Source: Oscillospiraceae bacterium
GTDB lineage: Bacteria; Bacillota; Clostridia; Oscillospirales; Oscillospiraceae
Direction of reading: 5' to 3'
Assembly (NCBI GenBank): GCA_016296235.1
Contig: JAEDJR010000023.1
Coordinates: 1-15,841 of the forward strand
DNA: 15,841 nucleotides
Shown here: positions 6,277 to 13,715 of the stretch, one piece after another
Layout of the letters: every line of letters starts with the position of its first letter
How positions within the stretch are numbered: the stretch's first letter is position 1
The notes under the pieces: generated by a model
What the model saw: only the letters and a program-made list of their open reading frames with translations
What the model was told of the DNA's origin: nothing
The model's database searches: none
Made by a program: the position numbers and the translations under genes

Positions 6277-7643
6277 ACCAGTCCCTCCAGCAGCCGGATC
6301 ACCCGCGGCAGGTCGGCCTCGGCCAGATCGGAATAGGAGATCACCACCCGGCCCCGGTCCGCTTCGGCGGCAGGGCCGGTTTTGAATCGGCTCAAGCCGG
6401 CGGCACGGATCCCGGCGGCGGCCAGACGGCGCTCCACGGTTTCGTCGGGCAAGTCCGTGTCCAGCTTCAGCAAGAAGTGCAGCCCCGCCTCATGGCCCTG
6501 GATTTCCATCCGTTCCGCCAGAGGCGACTGACGCAGCAGCGCCAGAAACCGGTCCCGCAGGAGCCGGTAATGACGGCGCATGCGGCTGACGTGCTTTTCA
6601 AAATATCCCTCGTCCAGAAACCGGGCCAGGGTCAGCTGTTCGAAGCTGGGTACCGTGCAGCTGTAGAAGCCCAGCAGCTGCTGGTACCGGTTCATAAGCG
6701 CTTCCGGCAGAATCATATAGCTGATACGCAGGGCCGGGGTGATGGTCTTGGAGAACGTATTCATATAAATCACCCGGCCGATGGCGTCCATGCTGAACAT
6801 GGTCGGGATTACCTTCCCGGTGAAGCGGAATTCGGAATCGTAGTCGTCCTCCACCAGCCACCGGTCCGGGCGGCTGCCCAGCCAGGCCATCAGCTGCCGG
6901 CGGCGGCCGATGGGCGTGACGATGCCCGTGGGATACTGGTGGCTGGGAGAGATGTGCAGTACGTTGGCGCCGGAGGCCAGCAGGGCGTTCATTTCGATGC
7001 CGCTGCCGTCCAGGGTCACGGGGCAGACCGTTACGCCGTTGGCCTCATAGACCTGCCGCAGCTTCCTGTGGCCCGGGTTCTCCAGGCCGAAGCGGTTGTC
7101 CCGGCCCAGAAGCTGGAGCAAAATGTTGTAGAGATACTCCGCTCCCGCGCCGATGACGATGCAGTCGGGATTCACCACCATGCCCCGGCTGCGCCCCAGC
7201 ATACCGGCGATGGCCTGACGCAGATCCGGCAGCCCCGTATTGGGCGGCGGCTGCAGCAGCTGGTCGTGGCGGTCCAGGAGCACCCCCCGCATGAGCTTGG
7301 CCCAGACGGAATAGGGAAACTGGCCTGCGCTGGGAGGCGGCGGCGCCGGAACCGGCACGGGCAGCCGTGCCGTACCGGCTGCCTGCGGCCGGGGCATGGC
7401 CTCCAGCGTCTCGGCATAATAGCCCGACCGGGGCCGGGAAACCAGATACCCCTCCGCCAGCAGCTGGTGATAGGCATTTTCCACGGTGATGCGGCTGACG
7501 TTCAGATGCTCCGCCAGGGCCCGCTTGGAGGGCAGCTTCTCCCCGCCGGCAATGGCCCCGGAAAGCACATCCTCTTTCAGTGCCCGGTAGAGCTGCTCAT
7601 ACAACGGCGTTTTTGACGCCGGATCCAGAACGTAAGTGCGCAT
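6246..7643 (-). CDS. MocR-type (GntR/aminotransferase) transcriptional regulator
   Basis: 465 residues. The N-terminal GntR winged helix (about 10-75) includes PLYEQLYRALKEDVLSG, LPSKRALAEHLNVSRITVENAY and LAEGYLVSRPRSGYY. A proline-rich linker (near 95-110, PVPVPAPPPPS) leads to a fold-type I aminotransferase-like domain. That domain keeps ENPGHRKLRQVY, PSHQYPTG, the EDDYDSEFR motif and the PLP-binding Lys in NTFSKTITPALRISY, so PLP probably binds as effector or cofactor. The start is the ATG at 7643, 7 nt after GGAGG; the upstream ATGs of the same frame lack such a site. It diverges from the uraA unit, and family members often regulate their divergent neighbour, which here would be uracil uptake. 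No pdxST, gab or taurine genes are nearby, so the effector pathway is unknown. Confidence 0.92.
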   Translation of the reverse strand: MRTYVLDPASKTPLYEQLYRALKEDVLSGAIAGGEKLPSKRALAEHLNVSRITVENAYHQLLAEGYLVSRPRSGYYAETLEAMPRPQAAGTARLPVPVPAPPPPSAGQFPYSVWAKLMRGVLLDRHDQLLQPPPNTGLPDLRQAIAGMLGRSRGMVVNPDCIVIGAGAEYLYNILLQLLGRDNRFGLENPGHRKLRQVYEANGVTVCPVTLDGSGIEMNALLASGANVLHISPSHQYPTGIVTPIGRRRQLMAWLGSRPDRWLVEDDYDSEFRFTGKVIPTMFSMDAIGRVIYMNTFSKTITPALRISYMILPEALMNRYQQLLGFYSCTVPSFEQLTLARFLDEGYFEKHVSRMRRHYRLLRDRFLALLRQSPLAERMEIQGHEAGLHFLLKLDTDLPDETVERRLAAAGIRAAGLSRFKTGPAAEADRGRVVISYSDLAEADLPRVIRLLEGLVQPDEGRAMC

Positions 7644-7689
7644 GGCCTGGCCTCCAGTTTTCATCATTTTATCCATATCCCATAAGGCC

Positions 7690-7717
7690 AGTATAAGGGA
7701 AACCTGTGGAAAGTCAA
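7690..7717 (-). promoter_or_regulatory. Promoter for the MocR-type regulator
   Basis: On the minus strand, -35 TTGACT (7717-7712), a 16-bp spacer and -10 TATACT (7695-7690). AACCTG occurs at 7701-7706 within the spacer and again at 7730-7735 just upstream of the -35, a possible direct-repeat operator. Confidence 0.65.
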
Positions 7718-7745
7718 GAAATACCGCCCAACCTGAAAATTTTTG

Positions 7746-7773
7746 TTGATTTTGGGGAGAGAGCTGGTATAAT
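7746..7773 (+). promoter_or_regulatory. Promoter for leader ORF and uraA
   Basis: -35 TTGATT (7746-7751), a 16-bp spacer and a perfect -10 TATAAT (7768-7773). Transcription should begin near 7780, about 25 nt before the leader ORF start. Confidence 0.8.
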
Positions 7774-7804
7774 AGCCGGGAGAAACAAGAAGGGGGCGGA
7801 AACC

Positions 7805-7873
7805 ATGAAACACACGCTGCTGTCTTTTGAGGATGCCGCCCGTCACGGGGTCAACTTCATATTCCGTTTTTGA
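7805..7873 (+). CDS. 22-residue putative attenuation leader peptide upstream of uraA
   Basis: ATG at 7805 to TGA at 7871-7873, with AGGGGGCGG about 6 nt upstream of the ATG. The peptide begins MKHTLLSFEDAARHG and ends VNFIFRF; it has no domain. The last codons are U-rich (TTC ATA TTC CGT TTT TGA). Two bases after the stop codon begins the stem of an intrinsic terminator (7876-7896), so a ribosome finishing this ORF would sit on the stem. This is the geometry of pyrL in E. coli, where low UTP slows RNA polymerase in U-rich leader RNA and lets the ribosome prevent termination. It is inferred to regulate uraA. It lies outside the downstream gene's frame and is easily missed because of its size. 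Confidence 0.65.
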   Translation: MKHTLLSFEDAARHGVNFIFRF

Positions 7874-7875
7874 GG

Positions 7876-7904
7876 ACTGAAACGCTTTGTTTCGGTTCTT
7901 TTTT
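7876..7904 (+). terminator. Attenuator terminator before uraA
   Basis: Stem ACTGAAAC (7876-7883) with GTTTCGGT (7889-7896), eight pairs including one T-G, loop GCTTT, followed by TCTTTTTT. It lies between the leader ORF stop codon and the uraA ribosome binding site. A competing hairpin CGTTT (7865-7869) with AAACG (7880-7884) could form from the end of the leader ORF. Confidence 0.8.
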
Positions 7905-7934
7905 CTGGCCCCAGGAAAGAAAGGAGAATGTCAA

Positions 7935-9290
7935 ATGTCCAAAAAACCCATTCCCGAGTCCGGCATTTACGACGCCCGCGAGCTGGGCGTGCCCAAAATG
8001 CTGGTGCTGGGCATCCAGCACATGTTCGCCATGTTCGGCGCCACGGTGCTGGTTCCCGCTCTGACCGGCCTGAGCGTATCCGCCACCCTGCTGTTCGCCG
8101 GCCTCGGCACGCTGCTCTTCCACCTGCTGGCCAAGGGCAAGGTTCCCGCCTTCCTGGGTTCCTCCTTCGCCTTCATCGGCGGCTATCAGGCCATCGCCAT
8201 GGTGGACGGCAGCGTGGACACCAGCCTGCTGCCCTACGCCTGCTTCGGCGTGGCCCTGGCCGGTCTCATGTACGTCATCCTGTCCGCCCTGTTCAAGGTC
8301 TTCGGCGTCAAGAAGGTCATGCGCTTCTTCCCGCCCATCGTCACCGGCCCCGTCATCATCTGCATCGGCCTGACCCTCAGCTCCTCCGCCATCAACAACT
8401 GCCAGACCAACTGGTGGATCGCCCTGGTTGCCATCCTGGTGGTGGTCGCCGCCAACATCTTCGGCAAGGGCATGATTAAGATCATCCCCATCCTCCTGGG
8501 CGTGGTGGCCTCCTACGTCATCGCCGCCATCACCGGCAACGTGGACTTCACCGCCGTGAAGGAAGCCGCCTGGTTGGGCCTGCCCTTCCGGTGGAGCAAC
8601 ACGGTCTTCGGCCTGTTCGGCCGGGACAACCTGGACACCTCCCTGCTGATTACCGCCGCCATCACCATCATGCCCCTGTCCCTGGCCACCATGGTGGAGC
8701 ACGTCGGCGACATGTGCGCCATCTCCTCCACCTGCGACCGCAACTACCTGGCTGATCCCGGCCTGCACCGCACCCTCCTGGGCGACGGCCTGGCCACCAC
8801 CCTGGCCTCCCTGTTCGGCGCTCCCGCCAACACCACCTACGGCGAAAACACCGGCGTCCTGGCCCTGAGCAAGGTCTACGACCCCAAGGTCATCCGCATC
8901 GCCGCCGTCCTGGCCATCCTGTTCTCCTTCAGCCCCAAGTTTGAGGCCCTGGTGGCCGCCATGCCCGCTGCCACCATCGGCGGCGTCAGCATGATCCTCT
9001 ACGGCATGATCTCCGCCGTGGGCGTGCGCAACGTGGTGGAGAACAAGGTGGACTTCACCAAGAGCCGCAACGTGCTTGTTGCCGCCATCATCATGGTTCT
9101 GTCCATCGGCATCAGCTACTCCAGCCTGGGCGCCATCACCTTCCCCATCGGCTCCGTGACCATCAAGCTCTCCGGTCTGGCCGTGGGCGCCATCGTGGGC
9201 ATCCTGCTCAACGCCATCCTGCCCGGCAAGGACTATGAGTTCGGCTCCGACCAGCAGGGCGACAAGTCCGTCAACTTCATCGTGCAGTAA
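7935..9290 (+). CDS. uraA: Uracil permease (NCS2/NAT family)
   Basis: Integral membrane transporter that imports uracil, probably with protons. 451 residues, normal for the family, with long hydrophobic stretches consistent with about 14 membrane segments. QHMFAMFGATVLVP (29-41) is the family's N-terminal signature. Glu255 in MVEHVGD and Glu304 in YGENTGV correspond to the substrate- and proton-coupling Glu241 and Glu290 of E. coli UraA, with identical 49-residue spacing; this favours uracil over xanthine. The ATG at 7935 follows AAGGAG by 8 nt; the ATG at 7928 lies only 1 nt from that site and is out of frame. Codons end overwhelmingly in C (GCC, ATC, TTC, GGC), more than in neighbouring genes, suggesting high expression. 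It is preceded by the leader ORF and attenuator and followed by a strong terminator, so it is monocistronic. Confidence 0.93.
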   Translation: MSKKPIPESGIYDARELGVPKMLVLGIQHMFAMFGATVLVPALTGLSVSATLLFAGLGTLLFHLLAKGKVPAFLGSSFAFIGGYQAIAMVDGSVDTSLLPYACFGVALAGLMYVILSALFKVFGVKKVMRFFPPIVTGPVIICIGLTLSSSAINNCQTNWWIALVAILVVVAANIFGKGMIKIIPILLGVVASYVIAAITGNVDFTAVKEAAWLGLPFRWSNTVFGLFGRDNLDTSLLITAAITIMPLSLATMVEHVGDMCAISSTCDRNYLADPGLHRTLLGDGLATTLASLFGAPANTTYGENTGVLALSKVYDPKVIRIAAVLAILFSFSPKFEALVAAMPAATIGGVSMILYGMISAVGVRNVVENKVDFTKSRNVLVAAIIMVLSIGISYSSLGAITFPIGSVTIKLSGLAVGAIVGILLNAILPGKDYEFGSDQQGDKSVNFIVQ

Positions 9291-9301
9291 TTCCAAAACC
9301 C

Positions 9302-9335
9302 AACCGCCGCCCGGAAGCCCGGACGGCGGTTTTTT
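9302..9335 (+). terminator. Intrinsic terminator after uraA
   Basis: AACCGCCG pairs with CGGCGGTT, then after a C/A mismatch CCGG pairs with CCGG around an AAGC loop, followed by a run of T (9330-9335). It begins 11 bp after the uraA stop codon. Confidence 0.93.
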
Positions 9336-9349
9336 CATGGCGAAACCCC

Positions 9350-9593
9350 GTAGGGGCGGCCCGGTGTGGCCGCCTGCGTGATATTCCCAGGTCGTGCCGT
9401 AGGGCGGCCAGACCCCTGGCCGCCGCATGCAGGCACTGCGATGGATTGAAACCCATCTTCCAGCCGGCGGTACCCTTCGGCGGGCTGAGTCAGCCCGCCC
9501 TACGGTGTCGCCGATGGTGCAGGCCGCTCTCCCGGGGCACTTGCAGGCATCCATATCCAGTAGGGGCGGCCCGATGTGGCCGCCCTGATATTT
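9350..9593. repeat. Cluster of GGCGGCC-rich palindromic intergenic repeats
   Basis: The 311-bp gap between uraA and the next gene holds no gene beyond the uraA terminator. Two near-identical direct copies of GTAGGGGCGGCCCGRTGTGG followed by CCGCC and a GTGATATT/CTGATATTT tail start at 9350 and 9560. A related palindrome GTAGGGCGGCC...GGCCGCC lies at 9399-9424. An inverted version with hairpin GGCGGGCTGA/TCAGCCCGCC followed by CTAC is at 9479-9503. These look like copies of a short repetitive extragenic palindrome flanking a roughly 130-bp middle segment. Confidence 0.75.
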
Positions 9594-9601
9594 CATTCAT
9601 T

Positions 9602-10663
9602 TCATGTTTCGTGTTTCTTCTCCATGTGATCCCAGAACTGCTTGGCCAGCAGGGCGCCGACGGGGAAGAGGATCATCCCCAGAACCCCCAGGAAGTGATA
9701 CCCGGCGTAGAGAGCCAGCAGGGTCAGCAGGGGATCCAGCCCCATCTGCTTGCCCAACATCCGCGGCTCCAGGGCGGTGCGGGTCAGCGCGGCGGCCCCA
9801 TAGAGGCACAGCAGCCCCACCCCCAGGAAGGTCTGACCCCGCAGAAACTGCATCAGTCCCCAGGGGATGAGAATGGTGCCGGAGCCAAGCACCGGCAGGG
9901 CATCGATCAGGGCGATTGCCAGACCGAAGAGCAGGGGATAGTCCACCTGGAGAATCAGCAGGCCTGCGGTCAGCAGCAGAAAGGTCACGGTCATGAGCTT
10001 CAGCTGAGCCTGGAGCCAGGACCCAAGGGTGTCCTTCAGCTTCCGCACCACAGCCAACACCCGCCGCTGCCAGGCCGGCGGGGCTTTTTTCTGCCACAGC
10101 GTTTGCAGGCGGGGCAGCTCCGAGGCCAGCATAAAGCTGGAGAGCACCACGGTCAGCAGAAACAGGGCGATATCCGGCAGTTTCATGAGGACTGCGGAGG
10201 CGAAGGAGAACAGCCAATTGTAAAGCCTGCCGCCCAGGCCTGCGCCGCTGCGGAAAAAGTCGGACACACCCTCCTCCAAAGCTTTGCCGATCCCGTCCGG
10301 GAAGCGGTCCGCCAGGGCCAGCAGCCGTGCTTCCAGCCGCTGGACGGGCCCGCTGAGGGATTGGGCCAGAGCCGGCAGAGACTGCAAAAAGCCCTTGGCC
10401 TCCCGGCACAGAATCCGGCACAGCAGCCACAGCCCCAGAGCGAGCACGGCGTATATGGCGGAGACGCAGAGTCCTGCCGCCGCCCACCGGGGCAGTCCGA
10501 GCCGCCGCTGGAGACCCCGGATGGCCGGGTCGGCGGCCCGCGCCGCAAGAAAGCCCAGAACAAAGGGGAGCAGCACCGGCCCCAGCAGCCATAGTAGGAG
10601 CCAGACGCCCAAACCGGCACCGGCCAGGAGCAGCGCCGTCTGCCATAGCTTGTGTTTTTGCAT
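9602..10663 (-). CDS. ytvI: AI-2E family transporter, YtvI-like membrane protein
   Basis: 353-residue polytopic membrane protein of the PerM/AI-2E family (PF01594). Two hydrophobic segments occupy about residues 8-43 and another about 58-82. A mostly soluble amphipathic region follows, and the C-terminal half has several membrane helices with the family pattern DALPVLGSGTILIPWGL, a LEPRMLGKQMGL block, and LALYAGYHFLGVLGMILFPV. Length and pattern fit the sporulation-associated YtvI group of Firmicutes, but a substrate or role cannot be read from sequence. The start is ATG 10663, preceded by GAAAGGA; the long upstream extension in the same frame crosses a promoter region and is rejected. It is a single gene, diverging from the aspartate-pathway operon; its own promoter is not clear. 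Confidence 0.85.
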   Translation of the reverse strand: MQKHKLWQTALLLAGAGLGVWLLLWLLGPVLLPFVLGFLAARAADPAIRGLQRRLGLPRWAAAGLCVSAIYAVLALGLWLLCRILCREAKGFLQSLPALAQSLSGPVQRLEARLLALADRFPDGIGKALEEGVSDFFRSGAGLGGRLYNWLFSFASAVLMKLPDIALFLLTVVLSSFMLASELPRLQTLWQKKAPPAWQRRVLAVVRKLKDTLGSWLQAQLKLMTVTFLLLTAGLLILQVDYPLLFGLAIALIDALPVLGSGTILIPWGLMQFLRGQTFLGVGLLCLYGAAALTRTALEPRMLGKQMGLDPLLTLLALYAGYHFLGVLGMILFPVGALLAKQFWDHMEKKHET

Positions 10664-10701
10664 GGTTTTTCCTTTCTCCCCATGTTTTTTTGTTCTTTGA
10701 C

Positions 10702-10730
10702 TTGCATTCCTGGGGGAAATATTGTATAGT
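10702..10730 (+). promoter_or_regulatory. Promoter for the ACT-adh-hom-lysC operon
   Basis: -35 TTGCAT (10702-10707), a 17-bp spacer and -10 TATAGT (10725-10730). The leader to the first start codon is only about 58 nt; no riboswitch or attenuator fold is visible in it. Confidence 0.75.
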
Positions 10731-10794
10731 ATATCGCAGTACGAAAACATATGATTTTCCGTGATGGACAATAAGAAGCTTTGGAGGGATTGTT

Positions 10795-11235
10795 TTGGAG
10801 AAAACACCCAAATTTTTCATTGTGGAATCCGCCGCTCTGCCGGAGATTTTCCTGAAAGTGGCCGAGGCCAAGCGGATGCTGGAAACCGGAGAGACGGACA
10901 AAGTCAATGAGGCGACCAAGGCTGTGGGGATCAGCCGCAGCGCCTTTTATAAGTACCGGGATTCCATCGCGCCCTTCCAAAACCTCATGGCAGGGCGGAT
11001 TATAACCTTTCAGTTGATGCTGAAAAACAAATCCGGCGTACTGTCGGCGCTTTTGTCGATTTTTGCGGCCAGCGGCGCCAATATCCTGACCATCAACCAG
11101 GCCATCCCTACGGGCGGCCGGGCCATGGTGACGGTTTCCGCCGAGACCGGCGAGCTGCAGTGCTCCCTGGAGGAGCTGCTGCGCCGGATTGAGGAGACCG
11201 ACGGCGTGGTCAAGGCCGAAATGGTCGCCGGATGA
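10795..11235 (+). CDS. ACT-domain regulatory protein (PheB-like)
   Basis: 146 residues. The N-terminal part (about 1-65) contains LPEIFLKVAEAKRMLETGE and AVGISRSAFYKYRDSI, which resembles a small helix-turn-helix. An ACT domain follows (about 70-146), with GRIITFQLMLKNKSGVLSALLSIFAASGANILTINQ segments in the order usual for amino acid-binding ACT modules. It matches the PheB-like family typically found next to hom or thrB in Firmicutes. The start is TTG at 10795, 6 nt after GGAGGG; no ATG is suitably placed. As the first gene of an operon with homoserine dehydrogenase and aspartokinase, it probably senses an amino acid of that pathway. Direct DNA binding is unproven. Confidence 0.88.
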   Translation: MEKTPKFFIVESAALPEIFLKVAEAKRMLETGETDKVNEATKAVGISRSAFYKYRDSIAPFQNLMAGRIITFQLMLKNKSGVLSALLSIFAASGANILTINQAIPTGGRAMVTVSAETGELQCSLEELLRRIEETDGVVKAEMVAG

Positions 11236-11276
11236 TCCTGATACACTATATCCGAAAAACGAAGAGGTGATACGTC

Positions 11277-12467
11277 TTGCAGGCGTTTCAATATTGGTTG
11301 AAGACAGAAATTTGCTTTGGAGCGGGCAGCGAGGCCAAAACGGCAGAGCTGGTGCGGAAACACGGTGGCACCCGGATCCTGGTGGTCTACGGCGGCGGCA
11401 GCTGTGTCCGCAGCGGTCTGCTGGACCGGATCTGCCGGCAGCTGCAGGAGGAAGGCCTGTCCTATGAGACCTTCGGCGGCGTGCAGCCCAACCCCAGGCT
11501 TGCTCACGCGGAAACCGGTGTGCAGAAGGCCCTGGCCATGGATGCCGACCTGATTCTGGCGGTGGGCGGCGGCAGCGTAATCGATACGGCCAAGGCCATT
11601 GCCCACGGCAAGGCCAACCCGGAGACGCCCCTGTGGGCCTTCTGGACCCGGGAACGGGAGCTGGAGCGGAGCCTGCCGGTGGGCGTGGTGCTGACGATCC
11701 CGGCTGCGGGCAGCGAAACCAGCGATTCCGCCGTGCTGACCAACGAGGCGCTGCTGAGCAAGCGCGGCCTGTCCACGGATTTCAACCGACCGGCCTTCGC
11801 CGTGCTGGATCCCTGCCTGGCGGCAACCCTGCCGCCCTATCAGGCTGCCTGCGGCGTGACGGATATTCTCATGCACACCCTGGACCGGTATTTCAACCCG
11901 GTGCCGGACAACGAGACCTCCGACGCCATGGCGGAGGCCCTGCTGCGGGTGGTGCTGGCCAACGGCAAACGGGTGGTGGACGACCCGTCCGACACCCACG
12001 CCATGGGCGAGATCATGTGGTGCGGCAGCCTGTCCCACAACGGCCTCACGGGCCTGGGCGGGAAAAAGGATTTTGCCGTCCACCAGCTGGGCCATGCCCT
12101 CAGCGCCAAATATGACGTGGCCCACGGGGCCAGCCTGTCCGCCGTCTGGGAGGCCTGGGCAGACGCCGTGGCCGGCGCCGATGGGTATGCCAGATTTGCC
12201 CGGTTTGGCCGGAATGTCTGGGACATCCGGGAGGCGGACGACGAGACGGCGGCGCGGACGGCCATTGCGCGGCAGGTGCAGTACTTCCGGGAACTGGGCG
12301 TGCCGGTCAGCCTGCCGGAGCTGGGCTTCGGCAAGCTGGACGATGAGGCCCTGGACCATCTGACGGATTTGTGCAGCTATGGAAATACAAGAACCATCGG
12401 CAGCTTCCGCGTTCTGACCGCGGCGGACATGCGGGCAATTTATGCTGCAGCCAATGGAGACCATTGA
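11277..12467 (+). CDS. Iron-containing alcohol dehydrogenase (YqhD/BDH-like)
   Basis: 396-residue group III alcohol dehydrogenase, normal length. The nucleotide-binding region has VVYGGGS (36-42) and AVGGGSVIDTAKAIA (95-109). The metal ligands appear intact: Asp196 and His200 in TDILMHTLDRYF, His269 in HQLGHALS and His283 in AHGASL, with the 4- and 14-residue spacings of E. coli YqhD. The expected reaction is NAD(P)H-dependent reduction of an aldehyde; the substrate is unknown. The start is TTG at 11277, 6 nt after GAGGTGA. It sits between the ACT-domain gene and hom, and the hom ribosome binding site overlaps its stop codon, so it is co-transcribed with aspartate-family genes. A role with a semialdehyde of that pathway is conceivable but not shown. 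Confidence 0.93.
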   Translation: MQAFQYWLKTEICFGAGSEAKTAELVRKHGGTRILVVYGGGSCVRSGLLDRICRQLQEEGLSYETFGGVQPNPRLAHAETGVQKALAMDADLILAVGGGSVIDTAKAIAHGKANPETPLWAFWTRERELERSLPVGVVLTIPAAGSETSDSAVLTNEALLSKRGLSTDFNRPAFAVLDPCLAATLPPYQAACGVTDILMHTLDRYFNPVPDNETSDAMAEALLRVVLANGKRVVDDPSDTHAMGEIMWCGSLSHNGLTGLGGKKDFAVHQLGHALSAKYDVAHGASLSAVWEAWADAVAGADGYARFARFGRNVWDIREADDETAARTAIARQVQYFRELGVPVSLPELGFGKLDDEALDHLTDLCSYGNTRTIGSFRVLTAADMRAIYAAANGDH

Positions 12468-12479
12468 GGAGGAAACAAG

Positions 12480-13667
12480 ATGTTATATGCAGCAATTCTC
12501 GGCTTCGGTACGGTTGGCAGCGGCGTTGCGGAAGTTTTGACCATGAATCAGAAGCAGCTGGCCGGGAAAGCCGGCCAGCCGATCGAACTGAAGTATATTC
12601 TGGACACCCGTGATTTTCCCGACAGTCCCTTTGCGGACCGGATTATCCACGATTTCGCCATCATCGAACAGGATCCCCAGGTGCAGCTGGTGGCGGAGTG
12701 CATCGGCGGCGCGACCATCGCCTTTGAGTTTGTCAAGCGCTGCCTGCAGGCGGGCAAGCATGTGGCCACCTCCAACAAGGAACTGGTGGCCACCAGGGGC
12801 CATGAACTGCTGGAGATCGCCAAGGCGAAGAACGTGAATTTCTTCTTTGAGGCCTCCGTGGGCGGCGGCATCCCGGTTTTGAGACCGCTGTATTTCGACC
12901 TGGCTGCCAACGAGATCAGCCAGGTGGCCGGCATTGTCAACGGTACCACCAACTACATCCTGACCAAAATGCTGGACGAGGGCGCGGCCTTTGACGATGT
13001 GCTCCGGGAAGCCCAGGCCATGGGCTATGCCGAGGCCAATCCTGCCGCCGATGTGGAAGGGCTGGACGCCTGCCGCAAGGTGTGCATCCTGTCGGCGCTG
13101 TCCTTTGGCTTCCACGTCTACCCCGACATGGTTTCCACCGAGGGTATCACCCGGATCACCGAGGCGGATGTGGCTGTGGCCGCAGCCGGAAATATGAAGC
13201 TGAAGCTCCTGGGCCGCACCCTGCGGACCGAGGACGGCCGGGTCTGCGCCTTTGTATCGCCCCATTTTGTTCCCGGAAGCTGCCAGCTGTTCCATGCGGA
13301 CGGGGTATTCAACGCCCTGCTGGTTCGCGGCAACGCCATCGGCGAGGCCATGTTCTACGGCCCCGGCGCCGGAAAGCTGCCCACGGCCAGCGCCGTGGCG
13401 GGCGATCTGGCCGATGCCGCCTGGCATCTGACGCAGCGTCGCCCCATGAATTGGGAGGACGCCCGGCGCGACTGTATGCTGGACGCCGCCGACCTGCCGC
13501 TTCCCTATGTGATCCGCACCGGCGCGTCCCAGGCCCAGGTGGAGGCCGCTCTGGGCGCAGCCCGTCCCCTGGGGGAGGACGGATACCTGCTGGAAGGCGC
13601 CCATACCCGGCGAGCCATTGAAGCGGCCGGCCTGAATCTGCTGGCCGTGTGGCCGGTGTTCCGTTGA
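12480..13667 (+). CDS. hom: Homoserine dehydrogenase
   Basis: Reduces aspartate semialdehyde to homoserine, the branch toward threonine and methionine. 395 residues. The Rossmann motif GFGTVGSG is at 8-15, TSNKE at 97-101, EASVGGGIP at 124-132, and NGTTNYIL at 154-161. Glu185, Asp196 and Lys200 match the substrate and catalytic residues of yeast Hom6 (Glu208, Asp219, Lys223) with identical spacing. Many Firmicute enzymes are about 430 residues with a clear C-terminal ACT domain. Here the tail (about 320-395) is short and less typical, so feedback sensing may be weak or moved to the separate ACT protein encoded first in the operon. The ATG follows GAGGAGG, which overlaps the stop codon of the preceding gene, suggesting translational coupling. 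thrB and thrC are not in the window. Confidence 0.95.
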   Translation: MLYAAILGFGTVGSGVAEVLTMNQKQLAGKAGQPIELKYILDTRDFPDSPFADRIIHDFAIIEQDPQVQLVAECIGGATIAFEFVKRCLQAGKHVATSNKELVATRGHELLEIAKAKNVNFFFEASVGGGIPVLRPLYFDLAANEISQVAGIVNGTTNYILTKMLDEGAAFDDVLREAQAMGYAEANPAADVEGLDACRKVCILSALSFGFHVYPDMVSTEGITRITEADVAVAAAGNMKLKLLGRTLRTEDGRVCAFVSPHFVPGSCQLFHADGVFNALLVRGNAIGEAMFYGPGAGKLPTASAVAGDLADAAWHLTQRRPMNWEDARRDCMLDAADLPLPYVIRTGASQAQVEAALGAARPLGEDGYLLEGAHTRRAIEAAGLNLLAVWPVFR

Positions 13668-13715
13668 AAAAGCGCTTTTTGAAGCGTTTGTGATATTCCC
13701 AAGGAGGAAACCCAT

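Noticed and set aside
7780..7900. PyrR-binding attenuator for uraA
   Set aside because: The UCC...GAGG words near 7863-7875 are six bases apart rather than the three of the PyrR loop consensus, and the expected stem is absent.
7928..8479. 183-codon open frame starting at the ATG at 7928
   Set aside because: Only 1 nt separates it from the ribosome binding site and the translation is a frameshifted version of uraA; the ATG at 7935 has proper spacing and family-matching sequence.
9350..9593. CRISPR array
   Set aside because: Only two close copies plus divergent and inverted relatives, spacing irregular, no cas genes.
7857..9596. 579-codon minus-strand open frame opposite uraA
   Set aside because: Extremely low complexity (Gly, His, Asp, Gln) translation, explained by the strong C-ending codon bias of uraA; it also runs through terminators and the repeat cluster.
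9446..10594. 382-codon plus-strand open frame opposite the YtvI-like gene
   Set aside because: Gln/Gly/Pro-rich shadow of a membrane protein gene, starting within the repeat cluster and lacking a ribosome binding site.
10731..10795. Lysine or other riboswitch before the hom-lysC operon
   Set aside because: The leader is only about 58 nt and shows no matching conserved core or terminator.
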